NCBI GenBank assembly: GCA_006227875.1
Contig: SBFI01000407.1
Location: 1-9,675 of the forward strand
DNA length: 9,675 bases
Reading direction: 5' to 3'
From: Acidobacteriota bacterium
GTDB taxonomy: Bacteria > Acidobacteriota > Thermoanaerobaculia > Multivoradales > JAHEKO01
Of the stretch, positions 6,537 to 9,675 are shown piece by piece (the first letter of the stretch is position 1; every line of letters starts with the position of its first letter). The notes beneath the pieces are model-generated. The model did not search any database and was not told the DNA's origin. It saw only the letters and a program-made list of their open reading frames with translations. The position numbers and the translations under genes are program-made.

Positions 6537-7313
6537 ATGCTCAGACTTGAACAGGAGGACGACCTGCTTTGGGTGAGGCTCGACGACCCGGAGCGCGCCA
6601 ACGCGCTCTCACCCGCGATGATCGGAGAGATCACCCATCTCTACAGCCGGGATCTGCGCGCCGAGGGGATTCGGGCGGTGCTGCTCGGCGGTACGGGCAA
6701 GCACTTCTCGGCGGGTGCGGATCTCGAGCATCTGCGCTCGCTGGGAGAGACTGGTTTAGAAGAGAACCGGGCCGACTCCGAGCGGCTGCGGCGGCTCTTC
6801 GAGTCGGTACTGCGTCAGGAGGCTCTGACCATCGCTCTGGTCCAGGGTGCCTGTGTGGCCGGTGGGTGCGGTCTGGCCACCGCCCATGACTTCGTGGTGG
6901 CAACAGCCGGCTCCCGCTTCCTCTACAGCGAGGCGCGCATCGGCTTTGTAGCCGCACTGGTAGCCACCTATCTGCCGCTCCGGCTGCGTGGCGCCGATAT
7001 CCGCGAGCTGCTCTTGAACCCCGAGTTCGTGGACGCCCAGCGGGCACTGGAGATCGGTCTGGTCAACCGGGTCGTCCCCGACGACGGGCTGGCGGAAGCC
7101 GGCCGAGAGCTGGCCGTCGGCATTCTCGAGCGTGCGAGCTCGGAGTCGATCGCCCGCACCAAACGGCTGCTTCTCGAGGCGATCGGTCAACCTATCGACC
7201 GCGCGTTGGAGATCGCCGCCGAGATCAACGCCGAGTCACGGATGACCGACGACTGCAAGCGGGGCATCTCCACCTTCCTGGAGACCAAGGCAACTCCGAA
7301 TTGGCGTGATTGA
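6537..7313 (+). CDS. Enoyl-CoA hydratase, LiuC/AtuE-like (methylglutaconyl-CoA hydratase type)
   Basis: This 258-residue crotonase-family protein would hydrate an unsaturated acyl-CoA in the cytoplasm. The oxyanion-hole segments are visible as HFSAGADL (56-63) and GACVAGGCGL (104-113). Of the two glutamates of rat enoyl-CoA hydratase, the Glu164 equivalent is present as Glu132 in YSEARIGFVAALV, while the Glu144 position is Gly112. The SE.RIGF.AA pattern together with Gly at that position resembles bacterial LiuC-type methylglutaconyl-CoA hydratases and fits the carboxyltransferase in the same cluster, since carboxylation followed by hydration is the Liu/Atu order. The reading frame is open much further upstream, but homology begins at MLRLEQEDD, and the longer version would run backward through the inverted repeat and the preceding gene. 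No good Shine-Dalgarno is seen; the 25-bp hairpin ends 7 nt before the ATG and could affect initiation. Confidence 0.9.
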   Translation: MLRLEQEDDLLWVRLDDPERANALSPAMIGEITHLYSRDLRAEGIRAVLLGGTGKHFSAGADLEHLRSLGETGLEENRADSERLRRLFESVLRQEALTIALVQGACVAGGCGLATAHDFVVATAGSRFLYSEARIGFVAALVATYLPLRLRGADIRELLLNPEFVDAQRALEIGLVNRVVPDDGLAEAGRELAVGILERASSESIARTKRLLLEAIGQPIDRALEIAAEINAESRMTDDCKRGISTFLETKATPNWRD

Positions 7314-7358
7314 CCGAAGGACCACGGGGTCGCGCCAGCAGCCTGCAGAGCTATCTCC

Positions 7359-8036
7359 ATGCGTCTGATCCTCTTCGATATCGACGGCACGCTCATCAAG
7401 TGCGGTATTCAGGTGAAGGGCATCTTCAGCTCGGCCCTGGTGGAGGTATTTGGCCAGACCGGAGATCTCGACGGCTACAGTTTCTCCGGCAAGATCGACA
7501 CCCAGATCGTCTTCGATCTTCAAGAGGGCGCGGGTCTCACCCGGCCGCAGGTGGCAGAGAAGCTGCCCCTGTTCAAGGAGGTGTACATCGACCGGCTGGA
7601 GCGGGATCTCGATGGCTCCAAGATGATCGAGCTACCAGCGGTACCCGACTTGCTCGATACCCTGGCGGAGCGCGACGACGTGACGCTGGGGCTGTTGACC
7701 GGCAACTGGGAGGAAGGAGCCAGAGTCAAACTCTCTCGTTTCGAGCTCAACCATTTCTTTCCCTTTGGTGCCTTTGGCGACGGTCAGCTCGAGCGAACAG
7801 ATCTGCCGCCCGTCGCCCTCGAGAAGGCCAGGCAATACACCGGCCGCGAGTTTGAAACGGATGACACCGTGATCGTCGGCGACAGCATCCTGGATGTAGC
7901 CGCCGCGCAAGCCCACGGCATCATGAGCGTCGCCGTGGCCACCGGCTGGACCCCCGCCGTAAAGCTCGAGAGCGCCGGAGCCGACCGGGTCATCCCCAGC
8001 CTCGAGCACTTCGACGATCTCGATCTCGGCCTATAG
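7359..8036 (+). CDS. HAD-superfamily hydrolase, phosphoglycolate-phosphatase-like
   Basis: This 225-residue protein has all four HAD motifs. Motif I is FDIDGT with nucleophile Asp7 and Asp9, motif II is LLTGN with Thr114, the motif III lysine is Lys156 in ALEKA, and motif IV is VGDSILDV with Asp175 and Asp179. The helical cap between residues about 15 and 85 fits a C1-type phosphatase such as Gph or PGP-like enzymes. It probably removes phosphate from a small metabolite in the cytoplasm, but the substrate cannot be read from the sequence. It lies 45 bp after the hydratase on the same strand and may be carried in the same transcript, though no role in the acyl-CoA pathway is evident. No strong Shine-Dalgarno precedes the ATG at 7359. 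It converges with the alpha/beta hydrolase gene. Confidence 0.9.
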   Translation: MRLILFDIDGTLIKCGIQVKGIFSSALVEVFGQTGDLDGYSFSGKIDTQIVFDLQEGAGLTRPQVAEKLPLFKEVYIDRLERDLDGSKMIELPAVPDLLDTLAERDDVTLGLLTGNWEEGARVKLSRFELNHFFPFGAFGDGQLERTDLPPVALEKARQYTGREFETDDTVIVGDSILDVAAAQAHGIMSVAVATGWTPAVKLESAGADRVIPSLEHFDDLDLGL

Positions 8037-8056
8037 GAGCCGGCCTCGTGACCTCC

Positions 8057-8111
8057 GGGGGCTCCCCTCCGCTACGCAAGGAACGGCATGGCTCCGCTGC
8101 GGTGAGCCCCC
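8057..8111. terminator. Nested GC-rich inverted repeat after the HAD gene
   Basis: GGGGGCTC at 8057-8064 pairs exactly with GAGCCCCC at 8104-8111. Inside it CCGC at 8069-8072 pairs with GCGG at 8099-8102. It lies 20 bp after the HAD stop codon. It could be a terminator serving the plus-strand genes, but no T-run follows the right arm. Confidence 0.3.
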
Positions 8112-8137
8112 TTCGGTCCCGAAACCGGGCAGCCACG

Positions 8138-8228
8138 GCGGCCGCCTGGGCCGCGGGTATTCGATCCGGCTGCGCAAGCGAAGACGATGCTACGCCGGCC
8201 CGAACACCCGCGGCTTGACGGCGGCCGC
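8138..8228. repeat. Long multi-tier inverted repeat between convergent genes
   Basis: GCGGCCGCC at 8138-8146 pairs with GGCGGCCGC at 8220-8228. Inside, GCCGCGGGT at 8150-8158 pairs with ACCCGCGGC at 8206-8214, and CCGGC at 8166-8170 pairs with GCCGG at 8194-8198. The two outer stems are 9 bp each and separated only by a 3/5-nt internal loop. Together with 8057-8111 this fills most of the 226-bp gene-free stretch 8037-8262, in which no coding sequence is supported. It could be a bidirectional terminator, a structured RNA or a decayed repeat element. Confidence 0.55.
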
Positions 8229-8262
8229 TCTGGTTACCCCGACGTTCCCAAATTTGCAGGCT

Positions 8263-9108
8263 CTAGGTTAGGTGCCGGCGGAACCACCGCTGGGTCGCGT
8301 TCAGTGCCTCGATCAGCTGCGGTGTGGGTCCCGCGAACGGGTGCTGAGCGCCAAAGGTGTGGCTGCCGCCTTCGATGACGAGAAGCTCGCTTGGTGGTCG
8401 CGCCTCTTTGGCCAGGAGCCTGGCCTCCTCGACGGGCACCGTCTCGTCGTCGTCGCCGTGGACGATCAGCCAGGGGGCTTCTCTGTTGGCCGCGGCGCCT
8501 ACCGGAACGAGGGCGGGGCCGTGGGTCTCCAGATCCCGTAGGACATGGACGTCGATCATCAGCTCCTGGCCGGTGCGGGCATTGACCACCGGGACTTCGC
8601 CTTTCTCGCGCCAAGAGTGCTTCTCGGCCTCGTTCAGCCGATCGAAGGTGCTGACGCCCGCCCAGGTGACGAGGGCCTCGAGGCGGCTCCGCCAGGGCTC
8701 GCGGGAGGCGGCCAGCAGAGCCGTCCCCCCTCCCCGGCTGTGCCCAAAGAGACCCAACCGTGCGGGGTCGATCCAGTCGGGTAGGAGGTCATTGGAGACC
8801 GCTTCCAGCAAGGACTGGAGCTCGTCCAGATCCTGGCTAAAGGTCGCGTTCTTGAAGGCCAGCGGTTTGGTGACGAGCTCGTCTCCGGGCTCCATCCCGC
8901 TGCCGGTGAAGTTGAAACGGATGGCGACCAGACCCCGCTCCGCCAGCAGCTGGGCGAGATAGGGGAAGAAGCCCCACTCCATAAAGCCCTTGAAACCGTG
9001 ACAGATGACTACGGTGGGTAGGGGGCGGGAATTCTCGGGCAGGTCGATGAAGCCGTGGATGACCTTGCCGTTCTCGAGCTCGTGGGTGAAGGGCCGCGTC
9101 GTTGACAT
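8263..9108 (-). CDS. Alpha/beta hydrolase (serine hydrolase/esterase family)
   Basis: This 281-residue protein has the alpha/beta hydrolase fold pattern. The oxyanion segment is ICHGFKGFMEWG (35-46), the nucleophile elbow is FGHSRGG with Ser124, the acid is probably Asp221 in HGDDDETVP, and the histidine is His250 in GGSHTFG. No signal peptide is seen, so it is probably cytoplasmic. The HGF oxyanion loop and HSRGG elbow are typical of dienelactone-hydrolase-like or acylaminoacyl-peptidase-like carboxylesterases, but the substrate cannot be assigned. The ATG at 9108 is the first in-frame start with a TAGAAT box just upstream. It is transcribed away from the YgfZ-like gene, with only 40 bp between the two start codons, and converges with the HAD gene across a hairpin-rich gap. 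Confidence 0.9.
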   Translation of the reverse strand: MSTTRPFTHELENGKVIHGFIDLPENSRPLPTVVICHGFKGFMEWGFFPYLAQLLAERGLVAIRFNFTGSGMEPGDELVTKPLAFKNATFSQDLDELQSLLEAVSNDLLPDWIDPARLGLFGHSRGGGTALLAASREPWRSRLEALVTWAGVSTFDRLNEAEKHSWREKGEVPVVNARTGQELMIDVHVLRDLETHGPALVPVGAAANREAPWLIVHGDDDETVPVEEARLLAKEARPPSELLVIEGGSHTFGAQHPFAGPTPQLIEALNATQRWFRRHLT

Positions 9109-9114
9109 GGCGAG

Positions 9115-9142
9115 ATTCTAGCCGGTGGCGGATTGGTAGACT
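9115..9142. promoter_or_regulatory. Back-to-back TANNNT boxes in a 40-bp divergent intergenic region
   Basis: On the minus strand TAGAAT (9115-9120) ends 6 nt before the hydrolase ATG. On the plus strand TAGACT (9137-9142) ends 6 nt before the YgfZ-like ATG at 9149. Neither start has a Shine-Dalgarno and there is hardly room for one. The two promoters would overlap in their -35 zones, so they may compete for polymerase. Confidence 0.45.
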
Positions 9143-9148
9143 GCCGCG

Positions 9149-9675
9149 ATGAGCCCAGGGCCGAACGATCTCTCGTCCGACGATTACACCCGACTCCGGG
9201 ACGAGTGCGGTCTGGTCGACACCTCCGGGGTGGCAAGAGTCGATGTCGACGGCGAGGATGGCCGGCGGTTCATCAACGGCATGGTCACCTGTGATGTGGC
9301 GAGTCTCGCTCCCGGCCCTATGGCTTCTTCACCGATCGGTTGGGACACATCCTCGCCGATGTCCGGGTGCGGATGGCGGCGGAGCAGCTCTGGCTGGAGC
9401 TTCCAGCGGGTAGCGCCGACGGCATCATCGGGCATCTCCAAAAGTACATCGTTGCCGATCGGGTCGAGCTGAGGAGAAGGGAAGATCTTCTGGCATCGAC
9501 GCTGGTGGGAGCGCGGGCCGAGGAGCTGCTGGCGGAGTTGGCGCCGGGCGCGGAGCTCCCTCGAGCCCCCTGGGCTCACGGGGAGATCGGTCTTCTCGAG
9601 CGGCAGTTGGGGATCGCGGCCGACGAGGGGTGGGGGCTCCCTGCCTTTACCCTCTGGTCGTCATCCGAGGAGGGC
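9149..9675 (+). pseudogene. ygfZ: YgfZ/GcvT-like folate-binding protein gene with an apparent frameshift, cut by the window end
   Basis: The first 56 codons (9149-9316) give YTRLRDECGLVDTSGVARV and VDGEDGRRFINGMVTCDVASLAPG, matching the start of YgfZ/GcvT-family proteins, which bind folate; YgfZ/IBA57 members help iron-sulfur cluster assembly. From about 9316 the family sequence continues in another frame: YGFFTDRLGHILADVRVRM, then QLWLELPAG and LQKYIVADRVELRRR. That frame stays open for 119 codons to the window end. In the first frame the text after 9316 is serine-rich, unlike the family, and stops at 9472. The break lies in GGCCCTAT at 9314-9321, where homologs commonly have APG-x-GAYG, so a net loss of 1 or 7 bases would explain it. 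This is either a true frameshift mutation or an assembly error. The YgfZ signature with KGCYxGQE lies beyond the window, so YgfZ versus GcvT-like is not settled. Confidence 0.75.

Noticed and set aside
8357..8962. 201-codon open frame on the plus strand under the alpha/beta hydrolase
   Set aside because: The serine/arginine-rich translation has no family resemblance, while the minus strand has a full catalytic triad.
9314..9321. Programmed -1 frameshift site in the YgfZ-like gene
   Set aside because: GGCCCTAT does not form a standard X-XXY-YYZ slippery heptamer in frame, and no obvious stimulatory hairpin was seen just downstream.

Overview
This is a GC-rich (roughly 65% by eye) bacterial chromosomal segment with a dense gene layout. 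The gene content (a fused MoaD-MoaE protein, an MCC-beta-like carboxyltransferase, a two-piece AtuA/DUF1446 protein, a LiuC-like hydratase) and recurrent leaderless-type promoters would fit an Acidobacteriota-like or similar environmental lineage. That taxonomic guess is weak because no rRNA or marker gene is present. I see no phage, transposase, CRISPR or tRNA features.

Region 1 (1-2869) concerns the molybdenum cofactor. It opens with the 3' part of a MoeB/MoeZ-type E1 enzyme with a C-terminal rhodanese domain. Next comes a membrane-anchored SH3 plus HExxH metallopeptidase gene (811-2196). On the minus strand is a single-chain MoaD-MoaE molybdopterin synthase (2180-2869). The E1 would adenylate and sulfurate the MoaD Gly-Gly end, which here lies inside the fusion. 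The peptidase and moaDE genes converge and overlap by 17 bp.

Region 2 (2870-8036) is a same-strand set that looks like acyclic terpene (Atu) or leucine/isovalerate (Liu) catabolism. It holds an MCC-beta-like carboxyltransferase (2940-4604), the large part of AtuA (4755-6122), a separate small gene for the AtuA C-terminal domain (6142-6474), a LiuC/AtuE-like enoyl-CoA hydratase (6537-7313), and a HAD phosphatase (7359-8036). No biotin carboxylase/biotin-carrier subunit lies in the window. A perfect 25-bp inverted repeat with a 4-nt loop sits between the AtuA C-terminal gene and the hydratase gene, ending 7 bp before the hydratase start codon.

Region 3 (8037-9675) begins with a 226-bp gene-free stretch holding two consecutive nested GC-rich hairpins between convergent genes. 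It continues with an alpha/beta hydrolase on the minus strand (8263-9108) and, divergently across only 40 bp, a YgfZ/GcvT-like folate-binding protein gene (9149 to window end) that carries an apparent frameshift near 9316.

Five genes (starts at 811, 2869-, 4755, 9108- and 9149) have a TANNNT -10-like box ending only 6-10 nt before the start codon and little or no Shine-Dalgarno sequence, which suggests leaderless or nearly leaderless transcripts. The carboxyltransferase gene instead has TATAAT plus a strong Shine-Dalgarno, so both initiation modes appear side by side.
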